A DNA stretch of 45,541 bases from positions 1 through 45,541 of the forward strand of contig NZ_JACIGI010000029.1 in assembly GCF_014197795.1 (NCBI RefSeq), read 5' to 3'. The stretch comes from Roseospira goensis. Its GTDB lineage: Bacteria; Pseudomonadota; Alphaproteobacteria; Rhodospirillales; Rhodospirillaceae. Shown in pieces: positions 34,882-44,234 of the stretch (position 1 is the stretch's first letter; every line of letters begins with the position of its first letter). The translations under genes were made by a program, and so were the position numbers. Under the pieces are notes generated by a model. The model did no database searches. It was not told where the DNA came from and worked only from the letters and a program-made list of their open reading frames with translations.

Positions 34882-37515
34882 TCAGATCGGCTCGGCGGGG
34901 CCGACGGTGTGGTTCTCTCTGAGATAGATGCAGAAATCGGCGACGGGAAGGGGGCGGCTGACCCAGTAGCCCTGGAACAGCGAGCATTCGTTGTCGCGCA
35001 GGAACTCCATCTGCTCCAGGGATTCGACGCCTTCCGCGACCACCTTGAATCCGAGGTTGCGGGCCAGCGACACGATGGTGGCGATGATGGCGGCGTCCTT
35101 GCTGTCGCGGCTGACGTCGCGCACGAACGTCTGGTCGATCTTCAGGGTGTCGATCGGGAAGGTCTTCAGGTAGTTCAGGGATGAGTACCCGGTCCCGAAG
35201 TCGTCGATGGACAGGGTCACCCCCATGGCCTTGAGCGCGCCAAGGGTCGCCACCGCGCGCTCGACGTCGCCGGTCATCACGCTTTCGGTGATCTCCAGAT
35301 CCAGGCAGCCGGCCGGCACGCCGGTGCGGTCCAGCACCTCCCGGACCGTCTCCAGGAGCGCGGAGTCGTTGAACTGGCGCACCGAGACGTTGACCGAGAC
35401 GCTGGGCGGGGCGATGCCCTGGGCGCGCCATTCCATGAACTGCTGACAGGCGGTGGCGAGGGTCCAGCGCCCGATGGGGATGATGAGCCCCGACTCCTCC
35501 GCCAGCGGGATGAAATCGCCGGGCCCCACCAGCCCGAGGCGGGGATGGCGCCAGCGGATCAGGGCTTCGGCGCCGACCAGGGTGCGGCCGTCGTGCGCCA
35601 CCTTGGGCTGATAGTGCAGCTCCAGCTCGTCGCGATTGAGCGCGTGGCGCAGATCGTTCTCCAGGTTCATCATCTCGACCGAGCGATGCGCCATGCTCTC
35701 CGAGAAGGTCAGGAACCTGCGATCGCCGGAGTGCTTGGCGTGGTACATCGCCACATCCGCGTTGCGCAGCAGCTCCTCGACGGACTCGGCCTGGTCCGGG
35801 AAATAGGTGATGCCGATCGACGGCAGACAGAACAGTTCGGCATCGAGGATCTGGAACGCCTCCGACAGCACGTCGATGATCTTTTCCGCCACCTGGTCGC
35901 CGACGTTGCCGTCGGCCACGTCCGACAGCACGATGATGAACTCGTCGCCCGCGAGGCGGCCGACGGTATCGGACATGCGCACCACCTGACGCAGGCGCCG
36001 CGCCACCAGCTTCAGAAGTTCGTCGCCGGCGGCGTGACCGTACGAATCGTTGATGTTCTTGAACCGGTCGAGATCGAGGAACAGCACGCACACCCGGGTG
36101 CCGTCGCGCCGGGCCTTGAGGATGGCCTGTTCCAGCCGGTCCATGATGAGGTACCGGTTGGGCAGGTGGGTGAGCATGTCGTAGTTGGCCTGGAAGCGGA
36201 TGTGCTCCTCGTCGCGCTTGCGCTTGGTGATGTCGGTGCAGGCGGCCACGTAGTGGGTCAGCGCACCGTCGCGGTCGCGCACCGCGGTCACCGACATTTC
36301 CATGGGGAAGGGGGGCGCGTTGCGGCGCGGTCCCCACGCCTCGCCCAGCCAGTGGCCCTCGCGCTCCACCCGGGCCAGCACGGTCTCCTCGAAGTTCGGT
36401 TCGTGCAGTTCCGGCGTGGTCAGCCGCGCCGGCCGGCTCAGCAGGTCGGCGGCGTCGCGCCCGGTCATGCGCTGGTAGGCCTCGTTGGCGCCCCAGACCA
36501 GGCGGTTGCGGTCGATGATGACGATGCCCTCGTGCACGCTGTTGACGACCTTGGCCATCAGGCGCAGGTCGGCCTCTGCCTGCTTGCGTTCGGTGATGTC
36601 CTCGACCGTGCCTTCGTACAGCAGGATCTCGCCGTCCTGGTCGCGGATGCTGCGGGCGTTCTCGGTGATCCAGATCACCGAGCCGTCCTTGCGGAACACC
36701 TGGGCCTCGAAGTTCTCGACCACGCCGTCCTGGTCCATGAGCTGGGTGAAGGTCAGGCGCGTTTCGGGATCGACGTAGGTCTGGCGCGCGATGTCCGTGC
36801 GGGCGGCGATCAGCGCCTCCGGGCTGTCGAAGCCGTAGATGCGCGCCAGGGCCGGGTTGACGTTGACGTAGCGCCCCGAGGGGGTGGTCTGGTAGATGCC
36901 CTCCAGGGCGTTCTCGAACAGCCCCCGATAGCGCGCCTCGCTCTCCCGCAGGGCGCGGGCCATTTCGGCCTCGTGCGTGGCGTCGCTGACGGTGACCTGC
37001 AACAACCGCTCGCCGTTGGCCCGCTCCGGCAGCCCGGCGGTCCCGACCGCCCCGGCGCCGCTGTCGGCCTCCCTGTCGGCCGCGCTGCCGCTCAGCGGCA
37101 CCGCGCGCAGGGTGACGCTGATCGGCTCGGTCCGGTCCAGGCGGCGCAGGCGGTAGACGACGGACGGCCGCACGCGGTCGTCGTGGCAATTGGTCGGGTC
37201 GTCGAGGCAACCCTGCACGCTGGCCCGGTCGTCATCCACGAACAGGCTGGTCAGGTCGCTGCCGAGCAGCCGGTCGGGCCGGCGGCCCGTTAGGCGGGAG
37301 AACCCACGGTTGATGTAGACGATGGTCCCGCCGCGCAGCACGACCAGGCCGGCGTGAAGGTGATCGACGATGTCGCGGTGGGAGATGTCCGGGGGCAGCA
37401 ACGACGACGGCGACGGGCCCGGCACCTCGCGGCGCCCGTCCTGGGCGGCGGAGGCCCCGTCCCCGGGTCCCTTGGGCGGCAGGAACCTCGCCAAGAGCCA
37501 GCCCCACGGCTTCAC
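34882..37515 (-). CDS. PAS-GGDEF-EAL cyclic-di-GMP protein
   Basis: 877 residues. Three PAS-type sensor modules: about 45-170 (HAGLVVLRGGTIVYINRGFS), about 200-320 (RYRGLFENALEGIYQTTPSG, with VFRKDGSVIWITENARSIRD) and about 330-455. Then GGDEF with a near-canonical RLAGDEF around residue 521-525, and EAL with GAEALIRW near 649 plus ITESVMTGD, DDFGTGYSSL and LKIDQTFV. Catalytic residues of both domains look present, so it may make and degrade c-di-GMP. No membrane helix. I chose GTG at 37515 because GGAGGAG precedes it ideally; ATG at 37530 would overlap that site. Regulated output unknown. Confidence 0.9.
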   Translation of the reverse strand: MKPWGWLLARFLPPKGPGDGASAAQDGRREVPGPSPSSLLPPDISHRDIVDHLHAGLVVLRGGTIVYINRGFSRLTGRRPDRLLGSDLTSLFVDDDRASVQGCLDDPTNCHDDRVRPSVVYRLRRLDRTEPISVTLRAVPLSGSAADREADSGAGAVGTAGLPERANGERLLQVTVSDATHEAEMARALRESEARYRGLFENALEGIYQTTPSGRYVNVNPALARIYGFDSPEALIAARTDIARQTYVDPETRLTFTQLMDQDGVVENFEAQVFRKDGSVIWITENARSIRDQDGEILLYEGTVEDITERKQAEADLRLMAKVVNSVHEGIVIIDRNRLVWGANEAYQRMTGRDAADLLSRPARLTTPELHEPNFEETVLARVEREGHWLGEAWGPRRNAPPFPMEMSVTAVRDRDGALTHYVAACTDITKRKRDEEHIRFQANYDMLTHLPNRYLIMDRLEQAILKARRDGTRVCVLFLDLDRFKNINDSYGHAAGDELLKLVARRLRQVVRMSDTVGRLAGDEFIIVLSDVADGNVGDQVAEKIIDVLSEAFQILDAELFCLPSIGITYFPDQAESVEELLRNADVAMYHAKHSGDRRFLTFSESMAHRSVEMMNLENDLRHALNRDELELHYQPKVAHDGRTLVGAEALIRWRHPRLGLVGPGDFIPLAEESGLIIPIGRWTLATACQQFMEWRAQGIAPPSVSVNVSVRQFNDSALLETVREVLDRTGVPAGCLDLEITESVMTGDVERAVATLGALKAMGVTLSIDDFGTGYSSLNYLKTFPIDTLKIDQTFVRDVSRDSKDAAIIATIVSLARNLGFKVVAEGVESLEQMEFLRDNECSLFQGYWVSRPLPVADFCIYLRENHTVGPAEPI

Positions 37516-37970
37516 GGCACACTCCTCCATCCTCTTCGGCGCCGATCGGACCGTCGTCACGCGACGCACGGGCCACCGCGCCGGTTGCCTCCGCCCACGC
37601 GGCCGGCGGGTGTCGGCGTCCCCCCAAGGACCAGTCTTTTAGTATTCTGGCATTCTTGCCGGATCCGGAATGCTGCCGGGTTCGTGGAGGCGCGGCGGGC
37701 GGGTCACGCCGACGCCCCTAACCATGAAACTTCATCCAGCTTGCCGAAAAAATCAATCGAATTCATTGCCCTACGAGGTAGTCCATGCGGAGTTGTTGCG
37801 AACAATAGGATAAATTGCTGAAAAACGTAAATAATTTCAGCTTGCATTCGTCCGCAATTGCCGTCGGACCGACCCCGGACCCCACACACTATAAGAAAGT
37901 CGGTGCCAGTATGCGCCTTTTTGGTGCGATTGCGCGCCGGCTCGCCGGAGCGACGCGTGCGGCGACCGGA
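37516..37970. other. AT-rich intergenic island
   Basis: 455 bp between two minus-strand genes. From about 37640 to 37910 the base composition drops sharply below the window average (for example AAAAACGTAAATAATTTCAG near 37820). An imperfect dyad (ATTCTTGCCGGATCCGGAAT) lies near 37654-37674. The region may hold the promoter of the PAS-GGDEF-EAL gene or be a relic of transferred DNA. Confidence 0.4.
37704..37889 (-). CDS. Doubtful small ORF in AT-rich island
   Basis: Open frame of 61 codons. From an internal Met it would read MQAEIIYVFQQFILLFATTP and end FFGKLDEVSWLGASA. No family recognised. Codon composition is unlike the neighbouring genes and no good ribosome site is visible. It may be a remnant of foreign DNA or simply an open frame in AT-rich sequence. 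Listed for completeness. Confidence 0.15.
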   Translation of the reverse strand: MCGVRGRSDGNCGRMQAEIIYVFQQFILLFATTPHGLPRRAMNSIDFFGKLDEVSWLGASA

Positions 37971-38888
37971 TCAGCCCGCCTGCGGGTCGGGGTCGAGCAC
38001 CCGGATCAGCGCGGCGTGGTCGAGCGCCCCATCGCCGGCCGCGATCAGGCGGTCGTACAGCGCCCGGTTCAGGGCCGTGGCGGGCAGGTCCAGGTCCAGG
38101 GCCGCCGCCAATGCCAGCGCCTGGTCCATGTCCTTGCGCTGGGTGGTGGCGCGGCCTCCCGGCGTGAACGCGCCCTCCACCATGCGCCGGCCGTGCACCT
38201 CCAGGATCCGCGAGGCGGCGAAGCCCCCCATCAACGCCTCGCGCACGCGGGCCGGGTCGACGCCGGCGCGCCGGGCCAGGGCCAGTCCCTCGGCCACGGC
38301 GCCGATGGTGAGTCCGACGATGACCTGGTTGGCGGCCTTCGCGACCTGTCCCGCGCCGACACCGCCAACGTGGGTGAGGTGCCGGCCCAGCACCGCCAGC
38401 ACGGGCCGCACCCGCGCCACGTCCGCGGCCGTCCCGCCCGCCATGATGGTCAGGTCGGCGGCTTCGGCGCCGGCCTGGCCGCCGGACACCGGGGCGTCCA
38501 CCCAGGCCCCGCCGGCGGCGCCCACCCGCTCGGCCAGCGCGCGCGTTTCCAGCACGGCGGTGGTGCCCATGTCGACGATCACGGTGCCGGGCCGCAGCGC
38601 CGCCAACAGCCCGTCGGGGCCGCCGACCACGGCTTCGACCGCCGGGGTATCGGTCACCATCAGAACGATGACGTCGGCGGCGGCGGCGACAGCGGCCGGC
38701 GTCTGCGCCGCGGCGCAGCCCGCCGCCACCAGCGCGGCGACCGGCCCGGGGCTGCGGTTGTGGACCGTGACGGTGGCCCCGGCGGCCTTCAGGTGGCGCG
38801 CCATCGGGCGCCCCATCAGGCCAAGGCCGATCAGTCCCAGGCGCTGGCCCGCCAGTGACGGGCGCGCCGCGGCGTCCGGGTCGGTCAC
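37971..38888 (-). CDS. Beta-hydroxyacid dehydrogenase (HIBADH / tartronate semialdehyde reductase family)
   Basis: 305 residues. Rossmann start LGLIGLGLMGRPMARHLKAAG, then HNRSPG, the substrate motif VDAPVSGGQAGAEAADLTIM, and the catalytic-Lys motif GAGQVAKAANQVIVGLTIGA. The C-terminal helical domain has QRKDMDQALALA. Family members reduce or oxidise 3-hydroxyisobutyrate, 2-hydroxy-3-oxopropionate or similar acids with NAD(P); substrate is not separable by eye. The start is uncertain: GTG at 38888 gives the shortest overlap-free product (5 nt after the upstream gene), and TTG at 38909 is an alternative. Neither has a strong ribosome site, so coupling to the TerB-like gene is likely. Confidence 0.86.
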   Translation of the reverse strand: MTDPDAAARPSLAGQRLGLIGLGLMGRPMARHLKAAGATVTVHNRSPGPVAALVAAGCAAAQTPAAVAAAADVIVLMVTDTPAVEAVVGGPDGLLAALRPGTVIVDMGTTAVLETRALAERVGAAGGAWVDAPVSGGQAGAEAADLTIMAGGTAADVARVRPVLAVLGRHLTHVGGVGAGQVAKAANQVIVGLTIGAVAEGLALARRAGVDPARVREALMGGFAASRILEVHGRRMVEGAFTPGGRATTQRKDMDQALALAAALDLDLPATALNRALYDRLIAAGDGALDHAALIRVLDPDPQAG

Positions 38889-38893
38889 GTGCG

Positions 38894-39328
38894 TCAGGCC
38901 CGGGTCCAACGGGCGCGGGCGCCGCGTTCGATGCCGGCGGCCACCAGACGGTCGATGTCCAGGCGGTGACGCAGCATCTCCAGCAGGCGCAGTTCCTCCT
39001 GCTCGGCCTTGCCGTCCGCCGCGATGACGTCCAGCGCCAGCGCGTAGGCGGTCTCGCGCAGCTTCGGCGGGAGGCTGTTGCGAATCACCGCGATGGCTTC
39101 CTCGACCCCGTGTTCGCCCGAGGAGATGAGCTGCATGCAGCTCTCGACGGCGCCGGGCACGCCGTCCGGGTCGAAGCCGTCGAAGGCCGGCAGTCCGCGC
39201 ACGATGCCGCTCATCGTGCGCAGTTCCTCGTCCTTGACGCTGGTGTCGACGGCCGAGGCCAGCACCATGGTGTAGATGAGGGCTTCCTGGGGAGACAACG
39301 TAACCTCAAGGCCGCTTGCGATGGTCAT
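38894..39328 (-). CDS. TerB-like (tellurite resistance TerB fold) protein
   Basis: 144 residues, all-helical. TerB-family blocks are LSPQEALIYTMVLASAVDTSVKDEELRTM (acidic metal-binding turn DTSVKDEE), then LPPKLRETAYALALDVIAADGKAEQEELRLLEMLRHRLDI with the second acidic turn ADGKAEQEE. These paired acidic motifs are the signature of the fold. Function in most bacteria is unknown; a tellurite role should not be assumed. Immediately upstream of the beta-hydroxyacid dehydrogenase in the same direction. Confidence 0.8.
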   Translation of the reverse strand: MTIASGLEVTLSPQEALIYTMVLASAVDTSVKDEELRTMSGIVRGLPAFDGFDPDGVPGAVESCMQLISSGEHGVEEAIAVIRNSLPPKLRETAYALALDVIAADGKAEQEELRLLEMLRHRLDIDRLVAAGIERGARARWTRA

Positions 39329-39460
39329 GACCCGCCTTACTCCGCATTCCGTCGGCGCCGCCACCCGAACGGCCGGGTTCGGGCCATGCGCCTGATCGGA
39401 CTTTACCCTTGGCGTGCACACGGGCTCAAGCGAAACGCGGCATGCGCGGGGTCGGCCGGG

Positions 39461-40765
39461 TCAGCCCAGGTCCGGTGCCTCGCTGATCTGCCACACCCGG
39501 TAGCCGGCATCGCGGATAGCCTGGGCGATGTCCTCCAGGTGGGCGCGCCCCTGGGTCTCGACCGTGAACGACAGGTCCGTGCACTTGGCCGACATGGTCG
39601 GCAGCAGCCGGTTGTGGGCCAGTTCGATGACGTTGCCGTCCTTGGCGGCGATGATGGCGGCCACGGCGGCGAGCTGACCGGGCGTGTCGGAGGCTTCCAC
39701 CGACAGCGTGCCGAGCCGGCCCTGGCGGGTCAGGCCGCGCAGGATCACGGACGCCAGGATGCGCGGGTCGATGTTGCCGCCGGAGAGCACCAGGCCGACG
39801 CGCCGGCCGCGGAACCGCTCCGGCTGGCACAGCACGGCGGCCAGGCTGGCGGCGCCCGCCCCCTCGGCCACGGTCTTCTCGACGTTCAGGTACAGGTTGA
39901 TGGCCCGCTCGATGGCGGCTTCGCTGACCACCGCCACGTCGACACCCTGGGTGGCCAGGATGTGGCGCGCGGTCGGTCCCGGGGCCTTGACGGCGATGCC
40001 TTCGGCCACCGTCAGCCCGCCCAGGGGGGAGCTGCGCCCGCTGAGCGCGTCGGCCATCGCGGGGTAGTACTCCGTCTGCACGCCGAGGATGTCGATATCG
40101 GGCCGCAGGGCGCGGGCCGCCACCGTCATGCCGCCGATCAGGCCGCCGCCGCCGATGGGCACCACCAGCGCCTCCAGGCTCGGCTCCTGCGCCAGCATCT
40201 CCAGGGCGGTGGTGCCCTGGCCGGCCATGATGCGGGGGTCGTCGTAGGGATGGATGAAGGTCAGGCCCTCGCGCGCCATGATCTCCTGTCCCCGCGGCAT
40301 GGACTCGGCCAGCGTCTCGCCCGCCAGTTCGACGCGGGCGCCCAGGGTGCGGGTGTTGTTGACCTTCACGAACGGGGTGTTGACCGGCATCACGATGACC
40401 GCCGGGATGCCGAGGCGGTGGGCGTGGTAGGCCACGCCCTGGGCGTGGTTGCCGGCCGAGACCGCCAGAACGCCGGCCCGGCGCTGCTCCTCCGTCAGAT
40501 CGAGCAGCCGGTTGAGCGCGCCGCGGTCCTTGAACGAGGCCGTGAACTGGAGGTTCTCGAACTTGACGAAGATCTCCGCGCCGGTGACGTCGGACAGGGT
40601 GCGCGAGTGCAGGAACGGCGTCGGCGGCACCGCGTCGGCAATGCGGGCGGCGGCGCTGCGCACGTCATCCAGGGTGATGGTCCAGGGCGGCGCGGGCGCG
40701 CCGGCGGGCGCGGTGGCCTCGGACACGGCGGCCTCTGGCACGGCGCGGGGTATGGCGGGGGGCAT
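39461..40765 (-). CDS. ilvA: Threonine ammonia-lyase with C-terminal ACT domain
   Basis: 434 residues. PLP-dependent fold type II: the Schiff-base Lys79 in ASFKDRGALNRL, SAGNHAQGVAYHAHRLG, the glycine loop PIGGGGLIGG, and the C-terminal Ser/Gly motif VLSGGNIDP. Residues from about 360 form an ACT domain (TLSVEASDTPGQLAAVAAII). It deaminates threonine to 2-oxobutyrate (or serine to pyruvate). The single ACT and length match the catabolic/TdcB-like or short IlvA type, not the long two-ACT biosynthetic enzyme. A 27-residue Ala/Pro-rich N-terminal extension precedes ITLDDVRSAAARI; the start could be downstream. Confidence 0.92.
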   Translation of the reverse strand: MPPAIPRAVPEAAVSEATAPAGAPAPPWTITLDDVRSAAARIADAVPPTPFLHSRTLSDVTGAEIFVKFENLQFTASFKDRGALNRLLDLTEEQRRAGVLAVSAGNHAQGVAYHAHRLGIPAVIVMPVNTPFVKVNNTRTLGARVELAGETLAESMPRGQEIMAREGLTFIHPYDDPRIMAGQGTTALEMLAQEPSLEALVVPIGGGGLIGGMTVAARALRPDIDILGVQTEYYPAMADALSGRSSPLGGLTVAEGIAVKAPGPTARHILATQGVDVAVVSEAAIERAINLYLNVEKTVAEGAGAASLAAVLCQPERFRGRRVGLVLSGGNIDPRILASVILRGLTRQGRLGTLSVEASDTPGQLAAVAAIIAAKDGNVIELAHNRLLPTMSAKCTDLSFTVETQGRAHLEDIAQAIRDAGYRVWQISEAPDLG

Positions 40766-40956
40766 GGCGGAGCCTCTCGGTCGGGACGGATGCGGGCACG
40801 GACGAACCGCACCCGTCACCTTACGGACGCGGCCCGCGGTTTGAAAAGCGGTCAGGTGGGGGAGACCGCAGACTCCGAGCGCCCGAGTCGGTTTTTTGCG
40901 CGGCGTCTCCGCCCTGCGCACCGGCCGTCGCCTGGCACCGCCGCCCCGAGACGCCA

Positions 40957-40990
40957 ACGGCCGCCGCCCCCGGAAGGGGACGACGGCCGT
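40957..40990. terminator. Hairpin downstream of phasin gene
   Basis: ACGGCCG pairs with CGGCCGT; inside, CCCC pairs with GGGG around GGAA. It lies 61 bp after the phasin stop in the gap before ilvA on the same strand, so it likely ends the short, highly expressed phasin transcript. No T tract. Confidence 0.6.
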
Positions 40991-41050
40991 GGCGGGCGCC
41001 GAATCCGTGATGGGCTCCGGCGCGGGATGACCCGGGCGCGCGGCGCGCGG

Positions 41051-41524
41051 TCAGGAGGCGGAGCCGGCCGGCTTCTTCGCGGCGCCGGTCTTCGGCGCGG
41101 CCTCGGCCTTCTCCATCATGCCCTTCATCTCTTCCAGCGTCTCGCTGAAGCGCTTGTTGAGCAGCTCGAAGACCTCGTTGTTGGACTTCGCCATCAACTC
41201 GGACATCTCGCGCATGTTGGAGATCATGCGCTCGAACGCATGCTTGGCCAGGTCGGTCTGGCGCGCCATGGCCTCCTGCGGGTCCTTCATGTCGCCCATG
41301 GACTGCGCGGTCTTGGCGTACTCCTCAATGCTCTGACGCAGCAACTCGGCCTGGCGCTGCATCACCGCCTGCATGCCCTCGAACGCCAGCTTGTTGGCGT
41401 TGGTCAGGGCTTCGACGTTCTTCTTCTGGCTCTCCACGATAGCGTCCAGGTCCACGCCCGGGATCTTCATGTCGTGCAGGTACTTCGTGAAATCGAAATC
41501 GAAAAACTCGGGCTGCTTGGCCAT
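41051..41524 (-). CDS. Phasin-family protein (PHB granule associated)
   Basis: 157 residues, amphipathic and almost entirely helical. The phasin_2-type core includes MKIPGVDLDAIVESQKKNVE, ALTNANKLAFEGMQAVMQRQ, AELLRQSIEEYAKTAQ, AKHAFERMISNMREMSELMA and KSNNEVFELLNKRFSETLEE. It ends in a short Ala/Lys/Pro tail (AAPKTGAAKKPAGSAS) as in many phasins. Phasins coat polyhydroxybutyrate granules. GGAGAGAG precedes the ATG. A perfect palindrome 128 bp upstream is a likely PhaR-type operator. Confidence 0.92.
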   Translation of the reverse strand: MAKQPEFFDFDFTKYLHDMKIPGVDLDAIVESQKKNVEALTNANKLAFEGMQAVMQRQAELLRQSIEEYAKTAQSMGDMKDPQEAMARQTDLAKHAFERMISNMREMSELMAKSNNEVFELLNKRFSETLEEMKGMMEKAEAAPKTGAAKKPAGSAS

Positions 41525-41651
41525 GGTCTCTCTCCAACTGTGGCGCGAGCGCAGGGCGGTCCGACGTCCGTCCCAACCCCTGGCATGCGGGCGGCGGACC
41601 TCTCGTTCCGCCTTCACGATAGAAAGAGCGATCCGGCCTGTCAACGGCTTT

Positions 41652-41666
41652 TTGTGCAGTGCACAA
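41652..41666. promoter_or_regulatory. Putative PhaR-type operator upstream of phasin
   Basis: TTGTGCA-G-TGCACAA, a perfect 7-1-7 palindrome in an otherwise GC-rich gap. Phasin genes in many proteobacteria are repressed by PhaR at TGC/GCA-rich dyads near the promoter. The match is in kind, not to an exact consensus I can verify. Confidence 0.55.
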
Positions 41667-41700
41667 TAGCGTCACACGGGAACCCGGAGCGGCCCTGAAC

Positions 41701-42471
41701 CTAAGCGGGGGCGGTGCCCGGTCCCGGGCCTGCCTTGCCGTCGCCGCCCTCCGCGCTGCCGGGGGCCGGGCCGTCGTCGCCCGCCGTCCAGGCCGGATCC
41801 GCGTCCGGGGCCGGTTCGACGCGGCCGCCGTCGTCGCGCCGGCGTCGCTCCCGGCACGGCACCACGCGACAGACCGTGCTGGCGACGCTGTCGGCGCGGT
41901 CCAGGTTCTTGTCCAGGGCCGCCATGGTCTGTGACAGGTCGGCGGTGTCGTCGTTGATCCACACCCGCATGGTCGCCAGATAGACCGCCGCCAGGCCCTG
42001 GCGCGTGGCCAGGCCGCCGAGGCCATCCCCCGACAGGCTGGCCGCCTCCAGCGCCAGGCCCATGGAATGCTGCACGCCCTGCATGGAGACAACGAAGGTG
42101 CCCGGGTCGAAGGGCAGATCCTTGATGATCGCTGCCAGGCCTGGCTTCCAGCGCGCCAGGGCGTCGTAGCGGCGCATCAGCATGTCGAACAGGCGGTCGC
42201 GGGCGCCGTCCTCTTCGGTGAAGCTCAGCGCCTCGTCGAGCATCGCGGCGTCGACATGCTCCCCCATGGCGCGCAGCACGGCGTTGCGCGAGCCGTGCAC
42301 CTTCAGCGCCTCGTTCAGCGGGATGCCGGCCCGGTCCGCGATCGCGGCCATGGTCAGCCCGCGCCAGCCGCGTTCGCCGGCCAGACCCAGAGCGGCGTCG
42401 ATGAGACGGTCGGAAACCGGGGCGGGCGCGCTGCCCGCAGACTCCGGATGGGAGGTGTCGTGCTCGGCCAT
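41701..42471 (-). CDS. TetR/COQ9-like regulator
   Basis: 256 residues. A TetR-type N-terminal helix-turn-helix: RLIDAALGLAGERGWRGLTM then AAIADRAGIPLNEALKVHGS. The ligand/dimer region (DRLFDMLMRRYDALARWKPG, LAAIIKDLPFDPGTF) resembles the TetR-derived COQ9 fold. The last 55 residues are an Arg/Asp/Gly/Pro-rich disordered tail (RRRRDDGG and so on). It lies upstream of the phasin gene in the same direction and downstream of dut. A regulatory role is likely from the helix-turn-helix; a lipid-binding COQ9-like role cannot be excluded. Confidence 0.78.
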   Translation of the reverse strand: MAEHDTSHPESAGSAPAPVSDRLIDAALGLAGERGWRGLTMAAIADRAGIPLNEALKVHGSRNAVLRAMGEHVDAAMLDEALSFTEEDGARDRLFDMLMRRYDALARWKPGLAAIIKDLPFDPGTFVVSMQGVQHSMGLALEAASLSGDGLGGLATRQGLAAVYLATMRVWINDDTADLSQTMAALDKNLDRADSVASTVCRVVPCRERRRRDDGGRVEPAPDADPAWTAGDDGPAPGSAEGGDGKAGPGPGTAPA

Positions 42472-42567
42472 GCTCGCCTTCCGTGTTTTCTGCCTTTGGT
42501 TCGGCACGCGTGCCGTAGTGCGGGAGAATCTGGGGACAAAGGCCGGGCGCCGCAACCGCCGGCCGGG

Positions 42568-43026
42568 TTACCCGGTCCCGGTGGAGCCGAAGCCGCCGGC
42601 GCCGCGCGGGCTGTCCGGCAGGCGCTCCACCGGCGCCCAGGCGAGGCGCGCGATCGGGGCGACGACGAGCTGGGCGATGCGCTGACCGCGCACGAGGGTC
42701 ACGGGCGCGGGCCCATGGTTGATGAGGATGACCCCGACCTCGCCGCGATAGTCGGCGTCGATGGTGCCCGGCGCGTTCAGCACCGTGACGCCGTGGCGGG
42801 CGGCCAGCCCGGACCGGGGCCGCACCTGGGCCTCGTGGTCGGGCGGCAGGGCCAGGGCCAGCCCGGTCGGGACGGTGGCGAAGGCGCCCGGCGCCAGCGT
42901 CAGCGGCTCGGTCACCGCCGCCAGCAGGTCGACGCCGGCCGCCCCGGCGGTCGCGTAGGTCGGCAGCGCCAGGTCCGCAGCGTGCGGCAGCCGCACGACC
43001 GGCACCGTCAGGGATGTGTCCGTCAC
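42568..43026 (-). CDS. dut: dUTP diphosphatase
   Basis: 152 residues, trimeric dUTPase. Motifs in order: 1 [11 protein letters not shown], 2 [11 protein letters not shown], 3 [19 protein letters not shown], 4 [12 protein letters not shown], 5 [10 protein letters not shown] (the Gly-rich arm closing over the active site). It hydrolyses dUTP to dUMP, keeping uracil out of DNA. Start is GTG, overlapping the stop of coaBC in GTGA; the coaBC-dut arrangement is common in proteobacteria. Confidence 0.95.
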   Translation of the reverse strand: MTDTSLTVPVVRLPHAADLALPTYATAGAAGVDLLAAVTEPLTLAPGAFATVPTGLALALPPDHEAQVRPRSGLAARHGVTVLNAPGTIDADYRGEVGVILINHGPAPVTLVRGQRIAQLVVAPIARLAWAPVERLPDSPRGAGGFGSTGTG

Positions 43027-44234
43027 GGCGCCGGTCCCAGGGTCTCGGCGATGCGCCGGGCCAGCCGCTCCGCCACCTCCGTCTTGTCCAGCGGCGGCCA
43101 GCCCTCCTCGCCGTCGCCGGTGAGGAGGGTGACCGTGTTGGCGTCGCCGCCGAAGGTGCCAGCGGCCGCGCCGACGTCGTTGGCGACGATCCAGTCGCAG
43201 CCCTTGCGGGCGCGTTTGTCGCGGGCGTGGGCGATCACGTGTTCGGTCTCGGCGGCGAAGCCGACCATCAGGGCCGGCCGGTCCGGTCCCGGGGCGGACA
43301 GGGTGGCCAGGATGTCCGGGTTCTCGGCCAGGGTGAGGGTGGGGCTGTCGCCGTCGGGAGCTTTCTTGAGCTTCTGGGCGGCGCTGCTGGCGACCCGCCA
43401 GTCGGCTACCGCGGCCGCGCAGACGGCGACGTCGACCGGCAGCGCGGCGCGGCAGGCGTCCAGCATGTCGCGGGCGCTCTCGACCGGCACCACCCGCACG
43501 CCGGCCGGATCGGGCTGTGTGACCGGGCCGGTCACCAGCGTGACCTCGGCGCCCAGCGCCGCCAGCGCGGCGGCGATGGCGTGACCCTGCTTGCCCGAAC
43601 TGCGGTTGGCGATGTAGCGCACCGGGTCGATGGGTTCGTGCGTCGGCCCGCTGGTGACCAGCACGCGGCGGCCGGCCAGCGGGCCGTCGGCGGTGCCGAG
43701 CCGGCGCGCGATGGCCTCCAGGATGGCGGCCGGCTCGGCCATGCGCCCGGGGCCGTACTCGCCGCAGGCCATGTCGCCGCTGTCCGGCCCGACCACCGCG
43801 ACCCCGCGCCGGCGCAGCCGCGCCATGTTGTCCTGCGTCGCCGGGTGCTGCCACATGCGCACGTTCATGGCCGGGGCGACCAGCACCGGCGTGTCGGTGG
43901 CCAGCAGCACCGTGGATGCCAGGTCGTCGGCCAGGCCGTGCGCCATCTTGGCCAGCATGTTGGCGGTCGCCGGCGCCACCACCAGCAGGTCGGCGTCCCG
44001 CGACAGCTCGATGTGGCCCATCTCGTGCTCGTCGGTGAGCGAGAACAGGGCGTCGTAGACCTTGTCCTCGCTGAGCGCCGACAGCGACAGCGGGGTGACG
44101 AACTGCTTCGCCGCCTCGGTCATGACGCAGCGCACGCGGGCGCCGCGCTCGCGCAGGCGGCGGATCAGCTCCAGCGTCTTGTAGGCGGCGATGCCGCCGG
44201 TGACGATCAGAAGAACGCGTCGGCCGTCCAGCAT
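43023..44234 (-). CDS. coaBC: Bifunctional CoaBC (Dfp) of coenzyme A synthesis
   Basis: 403 residues. The N-terminal flavin-dependent decarboxylase CoaC has [45 protein letters not shown] and the active-site Cys in [15 protein letters not shown]. The C-terminal CTP-dependent synthetase CoaB has [39 protein letters not shown] and the Lys loop [16 protein letters not shown] and GFAAETE. It converts 4'-phosphopantothenate to 4'-phosphopantetheine. Coupled to dut. Divergent from the fatty-acid-hydroxylase gene. Confidence 0.96.
   Translation of the reverse strand: MLDGRRVLLIVTGGIAAYKTLELIRRLRERGARVRCVMTEAAKQFVTPLSLSALSEDKVYDALFSLTDEHEMGHIELSRDADLLVVAPATANMLAKMAHGLADDLASTVLLATDTPVLVAPAMNVRMWQHPATQDNMARLRRRGVAVVGPDSGDMACGEYGPGRMAEPAAILEAIARRLGTADGPLAGRRVLVTSGPTHEPIDPVRYIANRSSGKQGHAIAAALAALGAEVTLVTGPVTQPDPAGVRVVPVESARDMLDACRAALPVDVAVCAAAVADWRVASSAAQKLKKAPDGDSPTLTLAENPDILATLSAPGPDRPALMVGFAAETEHVIAHARDKRARKGCDWIVANDVGAAAGTFGGDANTVTLLTGDGEEGWPPLDKTEVAERLARRIAETLGPAP

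Noticed and set aside
38894-39328. Tellurite-resistance determinant
   Set aside because: TerB-fold proteins are widespread and no terZACDE genes accompany this one, so only the fold is claimed.
38855-41698. 947-codon plus-strand frame antisense to the TerB-like gene, ilvA and phasin
   Set aside because: Overlaps three recognised minus-strand proteins and shows His/Gln/Arg low-complexity sequence without a family.
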